The notes under the pieces: generated by a model
Databases searched by the model: none
What the model was told of the DNA's origin: nothing
What the model saw: only the letters and a program-made list of their open reading frames with translations
Position numbers and translations under genes: made by a program
Source: Pelethousia sp034933245
Lineage (GTDB): Bacteria > Bacillota > Clostridia > Christensenellales > CAG-138
Assembly (NCBI GenBank): GCA_034933245.1
Contig: JAYFNX010000016.1
Location: 1-64,000 of the forward strand
DNA length: 64,000 nt
Direction of reading: 5' to 3'
Shown here: positions 25,888 through 35,456 of the stretch, piece by piece
How the letters are laid out: the number at the start of each line of letters is the position of its first letter
Numbering within the stretch: position 1 is the stretch's first letter

Positions 25888-28221
25888 TTAATCCTTATCG
25901 TTTTCCTGCGCTGTAAAGGCAGAGAACAAATCAGCCAGCGACGTAGTAGACTGCTGCACGGGCGGCAGATCATAATCCGCATCTTCACGGCGGGGACGAC
26001 GCTCGCGGCGTTCGCTGCGATCCGCGGGAGCAGAAGCAAACGTATTATTGCTGCGCTCGCTGGTTCTCTCGTGACGTTCAGAGCGCTCTGGGCGTTGCTG
26101 CACTTGGCGGGATTCATTGGCAGTCGCACGCTCATGAGAAATGCGCTCACGCTCGGCCCGCTCCGCAGCAAGCTGCTGGGCAATTTCAGGATTTTCCTCC
26201 AAAATAACTTCCCGACGGCTAAGGCTAATACGCTTGGCCTCAGGGTTCACATCCAAAACTTTGCAGCGAACCATATCGCCTACGTTAATCTCATCCTCCA
26301 CTTTCTCAATCCGCTTTACGCCAACCTGAGAAATATGAATGAGTCCGTCAATGGTGGGCTCAAGAGCCACAAAAGCACCAAAGGGAACAATGCGGACAAC
26401 CTTACCCTCTACGATGGAGCCCACGGGATATTTTTGATCCGCCATCGTCCAAGGATTTGGTTGTAGCTGATTATATCCAAGGGAAACGAGCTGTTTCTCC
26501 ACATCGACATCCCTGATAAGAAGATATACCTCCTGGCCGATAGAGAGCACGTCGGAAGGATGCTTCACGCGGCCCCAGGCAACATCCGTCACATGAACTA
26601 GGCCGTCAATTCCGCCAATGTCCACAAAGGCGCCAAAATCCGTAAGCCTGCGGACAACGCCATGAACCTTGGAACCCACAACCAATTGGCTCCAAAGCTC
26701 CTTGCGATGCTTTTCGGCTTCCTCAAGCATCACGGCCTTATGGGAAGCAACGATACGCTTGCGAGCCTTGTCCACCTCAATAACTTTCAAGCTTAAAGTC
26801 TGGCCCACGTATTCGCCGATGTTTTCAACATATTTTGTGGAAATATGGGAAGCGGGAATAAAGGCGCGGATACCTTCGATAGTCGCAATCAAACCGCCCT
26901 TGACGACTTCCTTGCCAACCCCCTCAAAGACCTTATTCTGGATATCTTCATCCTTCATCAGGTCATCCCAAAGCTTTTTGCTTTCCACATTTTTACGGGA
27001 GAGCAGCACATTGCCCTCGCCATCATTCACCTTGAGAACCTCAACCTCGATTTCGTCCCCTACCTTTACACATTCGGCGGGATCTACATCGGGATTAGTA
27101 GAGAATTCGCTGCGTGGGATATAGCCATCCGCTTTGTAGCCGATATCAATGCCAACTTCGCCATTAACGATTTGAAGCACGGTTCCCTTGATAAGCTGCC
27201 CATTGCGGATACGAACCAAGGTTTTTTCAAACGCTTCCTCGAAGCTGGGCTCGGCCGTTTCTTCGGCCGCAGGTGCTTCCGCCTTAGGCTCTTCTTTCGT
27301 GGCCTCGGCCGATACGGACGTCTCGACGGTAGCTGCTTCTTCTGCCTCTACCTTTTCAATTTCGGGGCTTTCAGCCATCGTCTTTTCCAGTTCGCTCATT
27401 CTTGTTATAACCTCCATTATTATCCAATTCGGCGTTGAAGCGCCTCCAACAACCCCTATTATATCATTTGTATCAATATTTTCAAGTAAAAATTCACTTG
27501 GATTTGCTATAGATTGCACCTGTTTACAGTATTTTTTGCAAATTGCCGCCAGCTTTTGCGTATTGGAACTGTGATGACCGCCCACTACCAGCATATATGT
27601 ACATTTTTTACTAAGCGCAGCAGCTTCATCCTGTCTTTGGCAAGTGGAAGGACAAATGGTGAAAAAGCATCGGAAATCTTTCACTTTTGATCGCAAAATG
27701 CAGGCAATTGCTTCAAATCCATCCCGTTGGGCCGTAGTCTGTGATACTAAGCATGCCTTTTCAAAAAAAGGCAACACCTCTGCCTCTTCGGGCTTCTTTA
27801 TTATAAATACTGCTACATCTTTTGCATATCCTGCAATCCCCCGTACTTCCGGGTGGTCTGCGGTGCCGTAGATTAGGATCGGGCATCCTTCCCCCGCCTG
27901 TTCCGCCACAATCTGGTGGATGCGGGCCACAAAGGGGCAGGTAGCGTCCGTTACTTCCCCAGCTCGTTCCATAAGCTCCCCCCGTTCCTGGGGGGAGAGA
28001 CCATGGGACCGAATAATCATCCTGCTTCCCAAAGGGATCTCCGTTAACCCATGGATTACGTGAATGCCTTCCTCCTCCAGCTTCTCGATCACGGACTCGT
28101 TATGGATGAGTTCTCCATAGGTATAGACAGGACCTCTTTTTGCCGCTTCTCTGGCCATATCCATGGCTCGTTCCACGCCAAAACAAAACCCAATATGCTT
28201 AGCGGTGATAAGCTTGCTCAT
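25888..28221 (-). CDS. ispH: Fusion of HMBPP reductase IspH and ribosomal protein S1
   Basis: A single 777-residue frame. Residues 1-276 are IspH, the last MEP-pathway enzyme that makes IPP and DMAPP. Its three [4Fe-4S] cysteines are C13, C95 and C190, with H40, H123 and E125 at the active site. After an acidic Ala/Glu-rich linker (about 277-330), four S1 RNA-binding repeats follow (for example GSKVHGVVRRLTDFGAFVDIGGIDGLVH). An Arg/Glu-rich tail closes the protein. The same fusion is known from other Clostridia. The ATGA overlap with plsC shows coupling in a plsC-ispH/rpsA operon ending at the strong terminator. Confidence 0.95.
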   Translation of the reverse strand: MSKLITAKHIGFCFGVERAMDMAREAAKRGPVYTYGELIHNESVIEKLEEEGIHVIHGLTEIPLGSRMIIRSHGLSPQERGELMERAGEVTDATCPFVARIHQIVAEQAGEGCPILIYGTADHPEVRGIAGYAKDVAVFIIKKPEEAEVLPFFEKACLVSQTTAQRDGFEAIACILRSKVKDFRCFFTICPSTCQRQDEAAALSKKCTYMLVVGGHHSSNTQKLAAICKKYCKQVQSIANPSEFLLENIDTNDIIGVVGGASTPNWIIMEVITRMSELEKTMAESPEIEKVEAEEAATVETSVSAEATKEEPKAEAPAAEETAEPSFEEAFEKTLVRIRNGQLIKGTVLQIVNGEVGIDIGYKADGYIPRSEFSTNPDVDPAECVKVGDEIEVEVLKVNDGEGNVLLSRKNVESKKLWDDLMKDEDIQNKVFEGVGKEVVKGGLIATIEGIRAFIPASHISTKYVENIGEYVGQTLSLKVIEVDKARKRIVASHKAVMLEEAEKHRKELWSQLVVGSKVHGVVRRLTDFGAFVDIGGIDGLVHVTDVAWGRVKHPSDVLSIGQEVYLLIRDVDVEKQLVSLGYNQLQPNPWTMADQKYPVGSIVEGKVVRIVPFGAFVALEPTIDGLIHISQVGVKRIEKVEDEINVGDMVRCKVLDVNPEAKRISLSRREVILEENPEIAQQLAAERAERERISHERATANESRQVQQRPERSERHERTSERSNNTFASAPADRSERRERRPRREDADYDLPPVQQSTTSLADLFSAFTAQENDKD

Positions 28222-28814
28222 AGGGTATTCTCCAATTGCGTTTTCAGGTGCAAAAAGGAATCCTCCATAGCGGCTGTAAGCGCCGCCATGTGAGCGGAAC
28301 GCGGCAATCCTTCCACAACATCCGAAGCATAGAGCGGCTCCCCCACGATCAATTTGGGACGCTGGGTACGGTAACTGCTTGCATGGATATAAATGGGTAA
28401 CAAAGGCGCACCGCTACGCAGGGCTAAAAAGGCCGCGCCTTCTTCCATTTCATCCAATTCAAAGGTGATGGAGCGCTTGCCTTCGGGGAAAATGCCGAAG
28501 ACCTTGCCGTCCTTAAGTAACTGCATGGCATTGCGAAGGGAGGCCAGATCCGCGGTTTTCCGTTTGATTGGGAAAGCAAAAAGCGCCTTGAAAAACCAAC
28601 GGCCAAGCGGCTTTTCAAACAGCTCTTTCTTTGCCATGAAGTGAATAAAACGCCCAGAAAGCAGCGCGATCAGCAGAGGGTCACACATAGAGATATGATT
28701 CGCCACGAAAATAGCGGGGCCTTTGATATCCAAACCCTTACGGTTAATGACCCGGGGCCTCCAAAAAAGCAAAATCAACGGCCCCCAAACATATTTCACC
28801 AAAATATAAAACAC
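28218..28814 (-). CDS. plsC: 1-acyl-sn-glycerol-3-phosphate acyltransferase
   Basis: Membrane-associated acyltransferase making phosphatidic acid. The catalytic HX4D motif is NHISMCDP and the substrate motif FPEGKRS is present. The N-terminus is a membrane segment. At 198 residues it has the usual length. The start is GTG after AAAGG. It overlaps the ispH-rpsA start by four bases and follows cmk by six bases. Confidence 0.93.
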   Translation of the reverse strand: MFYILVKYVWGPLILLFWRPRVINRKGLDIKGPAIFVANHISMCDPLLIALLSGRFIHFMAKKELFEKPLGRWFFKALFAFPIKRKTADLASLRNAMQLLKDGKVFGIFPEGKRSITFELDEMEEGAAFLALRSGAPLLPIYIHASSYRTQRPKLIVGEPLYASDVVEGLPRSAHMAALTAAMEDSFLHLKTQLENTL

Positions 28815-28820
28815 GGTTCT

Positions 28821-29504
28821 TTACCTTTCTTCCCCCAATCTCGTGGGCAAATGACTTAACACCGCAGCAACAGCTTGCTCCAGCGTCATGTCCGTGGTGT
28901 CGATATAAATGGCCTCGGGCACTTGAATCAAAGGTGCAAAGGCGCGCGTACGATCGTTATGATCCCGCTGGAGGATCTGGCGCTCCATCTCCTTGGCCGA
29001 TAGATCCGCACACTGGCCCTTTGCCTTAAGTTCGTCCAATCGGCGAGTTGCGCGGGTCTCTGGAGAAGCTGTGATAAAGAATTTATAAGCTGCGTCCGGA
29101 AGCACGTAAGAACCGATCTCTCTTCCATCCAGCACCACGTCATTTTCTCGTGCAATGCATCTCTGGGCTTCCGCGAGCTTAATCCGTACGCCCGGAATTG
29201 CGCTGATATCCGATGCGCCCTTTGCGACTTCCTGGGTGCGGATCCGTTCGGAAACGTCCTCCCCATCCAAGTATGTATGTTGCACTCCCTTTACGCTTCG
29301 AACAAAAATCTCCGTTTGCTCCAAAAGGGACAATACGGCGGGAACCTCCTTGGGGGAAATGTCTTTTTGCAGAGCTTTTAGGGCCATTGCCCTATACATG
29401 GCGCCCGTATCCAAATATAAGATTCCCAGCGCATTTGCCACAGCCTTGGCAATGGTACTCTTCCCAGCTCCTGCGGGGCCGTCTATCGCGATGTTTAAAT
29501 GCAT
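28821..29504 (-). CDS. cmk: Cytidylate kinase
   Basis: Phosphorylates CMP and dCMP. The 227-residue protein has P-loop GPAGAGKSTIAKAVA, LDTGAMYRA and DGREIGSYVLPDA, all typical of Cmk. The cmk-plsC-ispH/rpsA order is common in Clostridia, and in many bacteria cmk adjoins rpsA. Confidence 0.96.
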   Translation of the reverse strand: MHLNIAIDGPAGAGKSTIAKAVANALGILYLDTGAMYRAMALKALQKDISPKEVPAVLSLLEQTEIFVRSVKGVQHTYLDGEDVSERIRTQEVAKGASDISAIPGVRIKLAEAQRCIARENDVVLDGREIGSYVLPDAAYKFFITASPETRATRRLDELKAKGQCADLSAKEMERQILQRDHNDRTRAFAPLIQVPEAIYIDTTDMTLEQAVAAVLSHLPTRLGEER

Positions 29505-29557
29505 GAAATACAGCCTTTCTTTTTGAACCGCTGGCCTAAGAACAGCGCTTGTTCCAG

Positions 29558-30790
29558 CTAAACACTCCGGCCCGCCAATGCGCCCGTGGAAAAGGCGATT
29601 TGCAGGTTATAGCCGCCTGTATATGCATCGGCATCAATGATCTCACCCGCAAAATACAAGCCTGGCACCAGTTTGGATTCCATGGTCGAAGGATTGATCT
29701 CCCTTATGGAAATACCCCCGCGGGTAATAACGGCCTCCTCCATACCACCTGCCCGAGATACCGTGAGCGGAAGCTCTTTTAAAAGAGAACAAAAATCTTG
29801 CCGTTGAGGCCGGGTGATATCTGCGGCGTGCAGGTTGGCGGGAATTCCGGAAAGCTCTACCATGATGGGAATAAGCCTGGCAGGAAGAAGATCGCCCAAT
29901 GCGTTTGAAAACTGACTGCGCGCATGCTTTTCAAAGTCCCGTTGCAGCCGCTTATCCAGGCTTTCTAAAGACAAGCCCGGTTTGAGATCGATGAGTAGGG
30001 ATGTGCCTGCAGGCTCGTCCGCTATGCGGCTGCTGGCAGAAAGCACCAATGGCCCGGATACACCATAGTGCGTAAAAAGCAATTCCCCCAACTCGGAAAA
30101 AACCATTTTCCCTTTTTTGATGGCCCGCAGCGTTACATTTTTCAAAGAAAGGCCCATGACCGTTTGCGGCCAGGTTTCTTTGGTTACAAGCGATATGAGG
30201 GATGGCTTGCAGGGCGTAATGGTATGGCCCAGCTTTTCCGCAAAGGCATAGCCCTCGCCGTTAGAGCCTGTGGAAGGATAACTCAAGCCCCCGGTGCAAA
30301 GGATAACCGCATCGTAGATTTGTTGCGTACCGTTGACCGTTAGCAAGAATTCGCCCGTTTCTTCTCTCCTGTGAATGGCTTCCACGTGGGAATGAAGCCG
30401 GATATTCGCTCCGCTGCGGTTCACATAAGAGGTAAGCGCACGAAGGATATCGCTGGAATGATCCGATGCGGGGAATACACGGCCGCCCCGCTCCACCTTG
30501 GTGGGTGTTCCCATGCGCTCCACCAGGGCGATGATATCCTGATTTGTAAAGCCGTATAGTGCGCTGTAGAGGAACCTTGGGTTCCTGGGAATGTTCTGAA
30601 ACATATCTTCCACGGGGCATGCGTTGGTGAGATTACACCGTCCCTTGCCTGTGATGTAGAGCTTTTTCCCGGTCTTTTCATTTTTTTCAAGCAGCGTTAC
30701 AGCATGGCCGCGCATGGCGGCTTCCCCAGCCGCCAGCATGCCCGCAGGCCCACCGCCAATTACGGCCACCTGTTTTTTTTCAATGGTCAT
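29558..30790 (-). CDS. BaiN/HI0933-family FAD-dependent oxidoreductase
   Basis: A 410-residue flavoprotein with the dinucleotide-binding motif GGGPAGMLAAGEAA at the N-terminus. The family motifs GKGRCNLTN and CTGGLSYPSTGSNGEGY are present, as is the C-terminal FAD signature GLYFAGEIIDADAYTGGYNLQIAFSTG. Members include YtfP and BaiN. The physiological substrate is uncertain, as it is for most of the family. It overlaps the upstream regulator gene by four bases. Confidence 0.88.
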   Translation of the reverse strand: MTIEKKQVAVIGGGPAGMLAAGEAAMRGHAVTLLEKNEKTGKKLYITGKGRCNLTNACPVEDMFQNIPRNPRFLYSALYGFTNQDIIALVERMGTPTKVERGGRVFPASDHSSDILRALTSYVNRSGANIRLHSHVEAIHRREETGEFLLTVNGTQQIYDAVILCTGGLSYPSTGSNGEGYAFAEKLGHTITPCKPSLISLVTKETWPQTVMGLSLKNVTLRAIKKGKMVFSELGELLFTHYGVSGPLVLSASSRIADEPAGTSLLIDLKPGLSLESLDKRLQRDFEKHARSQFSNALGDLLPARLIPIMVELSGIPANLHAADITRPQRQDFCSLLKELPLTVSRAGGMEEAVITRGGISIREINPSTMESKLVPGLYFAGEIIDADAYTGGYNLQIAFSTGALAGRSV

Positions 30791-31668
30791 TTGGTTTTCT
30801 CCGGTGCGGATTCCCTGGAAGAAATATATACCTTTTGCCGTTTCCAGAGGCTTTCCAGTTGATCCAGCCGTTCGTATACATCGTCTTTGCGGCGAATGCT
30901 GGCGGCCACAATCAGTGCGTTAATAAGGCTTAATGGCGCGGTTAAGGAATCCGCAAAGGAAGCCATGTCGCTGCGCGCCATAAGCACATAATCCGCAAGC
31001 TCGGCGATGGGGGAAAACACGCCGTCCGTAATGGCCACTACCCTTGCCCCCATACTTTTTGCAAAAGAAAGAGCTTCCACGGTACGAGAGGAATAGCGTG
31101 GGAAGCTGATGCCCACGCAAGTATCGTCCGGACCGATACGAATCATGCTCTCATAGGCATCTCCAAAGGATGCGTTCACCGTAACCACATTATCCAGCAC
31201 AAAGCCCAGATAGTAACCAAGAAACTGTGCCAGTGGCGACGCGCTCTTCATACCTACGATATAAACCTTGTTGGATGCGAAAAGCTCATCCACCACCCGG
31301 TTAAAGGTTACGTTGTCCGCCGTATCGATTGTGGCGCGTAAGTTGGCGATATCGCTCTTGAGCACGTTGGTGAGTACCTCGTCCTGCTCCAGCTCCGAAG
31401 TAAGCTGGATACGCTGCACCGCAGTGAGGCGATTGCGAATAAGCTCCTGAAGCGAACTCTGCAGCTCTGGATATCCGTCATATCCCAAGGCGTAGGCAAA
31501 GCGCACCACGGTGGATTCGCTTACCCCTACCGTATGCCCCATACGGGAGGCGGTAATAAAGGCCGCCTTATCATAATTTTCCATGATATAGTTGGCCAAC
31601 AGCTTTTGTCCCTTGCTAAAGCTGTTATAGTTTTGATTAATTCGAACCAGTAAATCGGCATTTTCCAT
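30787..31668 (-). CDS. MurR/RpiR family transcriptional regulator
   Basis: A 293-residue regulator. The N-terminal HTH_6 domain (GVSESTVVRFAYALGYDGYPELQ) is followed by a SIS sugar-phosphate-binding domain from about residue 125. The SIS motif VGISFPRYSSRT is clear. Relatives sense sugar phosphates and control sugar or cell-wall amino-sugar genes. No sugar gene is adjacent: its stop overlaps the flavoprotein start and surE lies 15 bp upstream. Its regulon cannot be deduced here. Confidence 0.88.
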   Translation of the reverse strand: MENADLLVRINQNYNSFSKGQKLLANYIMENYDKAAFITASRMGHTVGVSESTVVRFAYALGYDGYPELQSSLQELIRNRLTAVQRIQLTSELEQDEVLTNVLKSDIANLRATIDTADNVTFNRVVDELFASNKVYIVGMKSASPLAQFLGYYLGFVLDNVVTVNASFGDAYESMIRIGPDDTCVGISFPRYSSRTVEALSFAKSMGARVVAITDGVFSPIAELADYVLMARSDMASFADSLTAPLSLINALIVAASIRRKDDVYERLDQLESLWKRQKVYISSRESAPEKTK

Positions 31669-31683
31669 ATTCTATACCTGCGC

Positions 31684-32436
31684 TTATCCTTCCACTTGAA
31701 GCTGTGCCAGGGCTCTTTTATCCGTAAAATCCGTGAGCAGGGGGGTAATCGTTACATAGCCCCCTTCCACCCATCGCACATCGCAATCCTCTTTGGGCCC
31801 ACATTGGTAAGTCGCCCCGGTGGGCGTCCAGTAGTACTTCCTTCCATGCGGATCTTTTCGTTCGATATATTTTCCATCATAGACCTGATGGGCCAGGGGT
31901 GTGTAGCGCACGCCCAGCATCTTCTCTTCCGCTACCGGTGGAACATTTACGTTCCAAAGCAGACTTCCGCTTTTGAGGAAATCGGGTAAAAGCGTCCGAG
32001 CGATCCGGGCGGCGGGGCCAAAGTCCTCCATGTCACATCCCGCTAGGGAAAGGGCCATGCTGGGTACGCCCAAGAGCGCCCCTTCCATAGCGGCGGAGAC
32101 GGTGCCCGAATAAGTCGTATCCACCCCAAGATTCTGCCCATGGTTGATGCCGGAAAGAATGCAATCCGGGCGTTGAGCCAGGTTCCCCAACCCCACTTTC
32201 ACGCAGTCCGTAGGGGTGCCGTTTACGGCGTAAGCCTCCACATCCTCTAACCCGCTCAACGTGACGCGATTGGCGCGCAACGGCGTTAAAAAGGTAAACG
32301 AATGCCCGGCACCGCTCCGCTCGCTATCCGGCGCTACAATGGTTACTTGGTGGCCGCCATTTTCACTTAACTCCAATGCTAGCGCCTGGATTCCCGCAGC
32401 GAAAATACCATCGTCATTCGTCAGCATAATGTGCAT
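31684..32436 (-). CDS. surE: 5'-nucleotidase SurE
   Basis: A 250-residue metal-dependent phosphatase acting on nucleoside monophosphates. The N-terminus MLTNDDGIFA holds the DD metal ligands, and SGINHGQNLG and YSGTVSAAMEG are SurE signatures. A promoter with TTGCAT-17-TACAAT precedes it. It is the first gene of the surE-rpiR-flavoprotein-cmk-plsC-ispH/rpsA series. Confidence 0.95.
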   Translation of the reverse strand: MHIMLTNDDGIFAAGIQALALELSENGGHQVTIVAPDSERSGAGHSFTFLTPLRANRVTLSGLEDVEAYAVNGTPTDCVKVGLGNLAQRPDCILSGINHGQNLGVDTTYSGTVSAAMEGALLGVPSMALSLAGCDMEDFGPAARIARTLLPDFLKSGSLLWNVNVPPVAEEKMLGVRYTPLAHQVYDGKYIERKDPHGRKYYWTPTGATYQCGPKEDCDVRWVEGGYVTITPLLTDFTDKRALAQLQVEG

Positions 32437-32487
32437 AGGCTCCGAATCCCCTTCTATAATGATTTATTTCCTGCATACGCTTGCACT

Positions 32488-32516
32488 ATTGTAGCAAAGT
32501 GGTCGGAAAAATGCAA
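32488..32516 (-). promoter_or_regulatory. surE promoter
   Basis: TTGCAT (32511-32516), a 17-bp spacer and TACAAT (32488-32493) on the minus strand. Confidence 0.65.
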
Positions 32517-32575
32517 TCATAATCCGCAAAAGATGCAAGTCCTGCAAATAATCGTGCAAATGCAGAGCAAACCAC

Positions 32576-32608
32576 AAAACGGGCGATGCTTATCGCATCG
32601 CCCGTTTT
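32576..32608 (-). terminator. oad operon terminator
   Basis: AAAACGGGCGATGC, a 5-nt loop and its complement form a 14-bp stem with T/A flanks, 15 bp after the oadA stop. It can work in both directions. Confidence 0.92.
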
Positions 32609-32623
32609 TAGATGTCGTGCAAA

Positions 32624-34090
32624 TTAGATGGAAAGATCCTCGACATATAGCGTCGTCACGCCGGCGGGAGTAGCCTTGGGGGCTGCCGCCGGAGCTGGCG
32701 TAGGCTTGGAAGCGGGAACGGGAGCAGCGGCAGGCGCTTTGCCTTCCTTAGCAGCCTTGCGGGCTTCGAAGAACTTCATGGCCACCTGCGGGAAGAGAGC
32801 GTAGCTGAGCACATCCTCATCCTGCTCCATGTAATCCTTGATTTCCTCCCGGTATTTATCCAGCTCGGGCGGCAGCAGATCGGCAGGGCGGCAGGTAATA
32901 GGCTCTTTATCGCCAATAGCAAGTTTGCGAACTTCTTCGTTCACCTTGCCGGGCAGAGAGCCATATTCGCCGGCCAGCAACGCCTTGGACTCCTTGGTAA
33001 AGGTCTTATAACGGCCCATGAGCACATTGAATACGGCCTGGGTACCGACGATTTGGCTGGTGGGCGTGACCAGGGGCGGATAGCCAAAATCCTTGCGGAC
33101 AACGGGGATCTCCGCCAGCACGTCGTAATACTTATCCTCTTTCTTCGCTTCCTTAAGCTGGGAGATCAGGTTGCTGAGCATGCCGCCGGGCACCTGATAG
33201 ATGAGGGTGTTCGTATCCACGCTGAGTACCTTGGGATCCAAGGAACCCTGCTTTTTAAGCTTCTCCGCCACTGTGCGGAAATGCTTGGCAGCAGCAGCCA
33301 GCTTAGCAAGATCCATGCCGGTATCATACTCCGTGCCCTTCAGGGTAGCCACCAACGACTCGGTGGCGGGCTGGGCGGTGCCGTTTGCCATAGGAGAAAG
33401 GGCACAGTCGACAATATCCACACCGGCCTGCACGGCCATGAGGTAAGTCATATCGCCCGTGCCGGTGGTATTATGGGTATGCAGGTGGATAGGCACATTC
33501 ACTTCGCTCTTAAGCCGCTTTACGAGAGAATACGCGTCATAGGGCAGGAGCAGGTTCGCCATATCCTTGATGCAGATGTTGTCCGCGCCCATCTGAACCA
33601 GTTCTTTTGCAAGCTTTACGAAATAGTCCTCGTTATGCACGGGGCTGATGGTATAGCTGATGGCGGGTTCGCAGATGCCACCATACTTTTTCGTGAACTT
33701 AATGGCCGCTTCCAAATTGCGGATATCGTTTAGCGCATCGAAAATACGGATTACATCGATGCCGTTTTCAATGGCTTTGCGGCAGAACTGCTCCACCACA
33801 TCATCTGCATAATGCTTGTAGCCCAAAATATTCTGGCCACGGAAGAGCATTTGCAGCTTGGTGTTGGGAATCGCCTTGCGCAGCTTGCGGAGGCGCTCCC
33901 AAGGGTCTTCATTGAGGAAGCGGAGACAGCTGTCAAAGGTAGCGCCGCCCCAGCATTCCAAGGAATAATAGCCGATGCTGTCCAGAATTTCACAGGCGGG
34001 GAGCATGTCCTCCACCCGCATACGGGTGGCCGCCTGGGACTGGTGCGCATCGCGCAGGATAGTGTCTGTGATCATTACTTTATGTGCCAT
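32624..34090 (-). CDS. oadA: Oxaloacetate decarboxylase alpha subunit, carboxytransferase part
   Basis: Moves the carboxyl group from oxaloacetate to biotin in the sodium-pumping decarboxylase. The TIM-barrel carboxyltransferase shows DTILRDAHQS, the catalytic Lys in CIKDMANLL, and the metal site HLHTHNTTG. At 488 residues it lacks the C-terminal biotin domain of classic OadA. It ends in a Pro/Ala tail and TTLYVEDLSI. The biotin carrier is a separate gene at 35457-35813. Pyruvate carboxylase subunit B is the alternative, but linkage to oadB and oadG favours the decarboxylase. Confidence 0.93.
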   Translation of the reverse strand: MAHKVMITDTILRDAHQSQAATRMRVEDMLPACEILDSIGYYSLECWGGATFDSCLRFLNEDPWERLRKLRKAIPNTKLQMLFRGQNILGYKHYADDVVEQFCRKAIENGIDVIRIFDALNDIRNLEAAIKFTKKYGGICEPAISYTISPVHNEDYFVKLAKELVQMGADNICIKDMANLLLPYDAYSLVKRLKSEVNVPIHLHTHNTTGTGDMTYLMAVQAGVDIVDCALSPMANGTAQPATESLVATLKGTEYDTGMDLAKLAAAAKHFRTVAEKLKKQGSLDPKVLSVDTNTLIYQVPGGMLSNLISQLKEAKKEDKYYDVLAEIPVVRKDFGYPPLVTPTSQIVGTQAVFNVLMGRYKTFTKESKALLAGEYGSLPGKVNEEVRKLAIGDKEPITCRPADLLPPELDKYREEIKDYMEQDEDVLSYALFPQVAMKFFEARKAAKEGKAPAAAPVPASKPTPAPAAAPKATPAGVTTLYVEDLSI

Positions 34091-34129
34091 TCAATAAACC
34101 TCCTAATAGACGGTAGAGGGGCACTGGCA

Positions 34130-35326
34130 TTAGCCAAACAGCGCAAGGAATACGCCTGCAGCGATGGCGCTGCCGATAACGCCGGCCACATTGGGGCCCA
34201 TGGCATGCATGAGCAGGAAGTTCTTGGGGTTCTCCTTCTGGCCGACTACCTGGGAAACCCGGGCAGCCATGGGCACAGCGGACACACCTGCCGAACCGAT
34301 GAGAGGATTGATTTTGCCGCCGGAAAGCACGTTCATCAGCTTACCCAGCAGCACGCCGCCGGCGGTGCCGCAGGCAAAGGCCAATACGCCCATGAGGAAT
34401 ATGCCCAGGGTACGGCCATTGAGGAATGCGCTCGCCGTAGCGGTGGCGCCAACGGATACGCCTAAGAAAATTGTAACAATGTTAATCAGCTCATTTTGGG
34501 CTGTTTTGCTCAGCCGGTCCACCACGCCGCATTCGCGGAACAGGTTGCCAAGCATCAGCAAGCCAACAAGAGGCGCAGCCGAGGGCAAAAGCAGGGAAAC
34601 AAAGATGGTTACCACAATGGGGAACACGATCTTTTCCGTCTTGGATACGGGACGGAGCTGTTCCATCACGATCATGCGCTCCTGTTTGGTGGTAAGAAGC
34701 TTCATGATGGGAGGCTGGATTACCGGCACCAAAGCCATGTAGCTATAGGCTGCCACGGCGATGGGACCCAAAAGCACGGGTGCCAACTGGGATGTGAGAT
34801 AAATGGCGGTTGGACCATCCGCGCCGCCGATAATGCCGATGGAGGCAGCTTCCTCATAGGTGAAGCTGACGCCCGGAACAATACCGGAAATCCCCAGCGC
34901 GCCCAGGAAAGCTACAAAGATGCCCAGCTGGGCGGCAGCGCCCAGAAGTAAGCTTTTGGGGTTGGCAATCAACGGACCGAAATCCGTCATGGCCCCTACG
35001 CCCATGAAAATCAGCGAAGGGTATATGCCAAGTTTCACGCCCAGGTAAAGGTAATCGATCAGGCCGGCATCGTGGCTGAACAGGGCCCAATCCACATGCC
35101 CGCCTTCATAAAGGTAAGCGTGATACATGTTCGACCCCGGCAAATTGGTTAGCAGCATGCCGAAAGCGATGGGGATGAGCAGCAAAGGTTCGTATTTTTT
35201 CACAATGGCCAAATACAGCAACAGGCATGAAATGGCAATCATGATCAGAACCTTGGGATCTGCCGCCAACTGGGCAAAGCCCGTGGACAGGAGAAACTCC
35301 TTAATTGGTTCTAAATAATTCTGCAT
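34130..35326 (-). CDS. oadB: Oxaloacetate decarboxylase beta subunit, sodium pump
   Basis: The 398-residue membrane subunit decarboxylates carboxybiotin and exports Na+. Multiple hydrophobic segments are present. The conserved sodium-site regions GIIGGADGPTAIY and GVSVGATATASAFLNGRTLGIF and the motif MGVGAMTDFGP are visible. Family members also serve methylmalonyl-CoA and glutaconyl-CoA decarboxylases; the alpha subunit fixes the substrate as oxaloacetate. Confidence 0.95.
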   Translation of the reverse strand: MQNYLEPIKEFLLSTGFAQLAADPKVLIMIAISCLLLYLAIVKKYEPLLLIPIAFGMLLTNLPGSNMYHAYLYEGGHVDWALFSHDAGLIDYLYLGVKLGIYPSLIFMGVGAMTDFGPLIANPKSLLLGAAAQLGIFVAFLGALGISGIVPGVSFTYEEAASIGIIGGADGPTAIYLTSQLAPVLLGPIAVAAYSYMALVPVIQPPIMKLLTTKQERMIVMEQLRPVSKTEKIVFPIVVTIFVSLLLPSAAPLVGLLMLGNLFRECGVVDRLSKTAQNELINIVTIFLGVSVGATATASAFLNGRTLGIFLMGVLAFACGTAGGVLLGKLMNVLSGGKINPLIGSAGVSAVPMAARVSQVVGQKENPKNFLLMHAMGPNVAGVIGSAIAAGVFLALFG

Positions 35327-35456
35327 GTGGAACTCCTTAGGTCAGTTTGCGCGGCCGCTATAGGGGCGGCCTGCGGGGGCTCCGCGCCGATGGTCGGGCG
35401 GCGGGAGGCGTTTTGCGGCGCACCGGCATTCGTTCCGGGGAAGCCGTCGCAAAGCC
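35327..35456. other. GC-rich spacer inside the oad operon
   Basis: A 130-bp non-coding gap, far more GC-rich than its surroundings, separates the biotin-carrier gene from oadB. It can form GGCCGC/GCGGCC and other stems without a T-tract. It may be an mRNA-processing or stability element. Confidence 0.5.
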
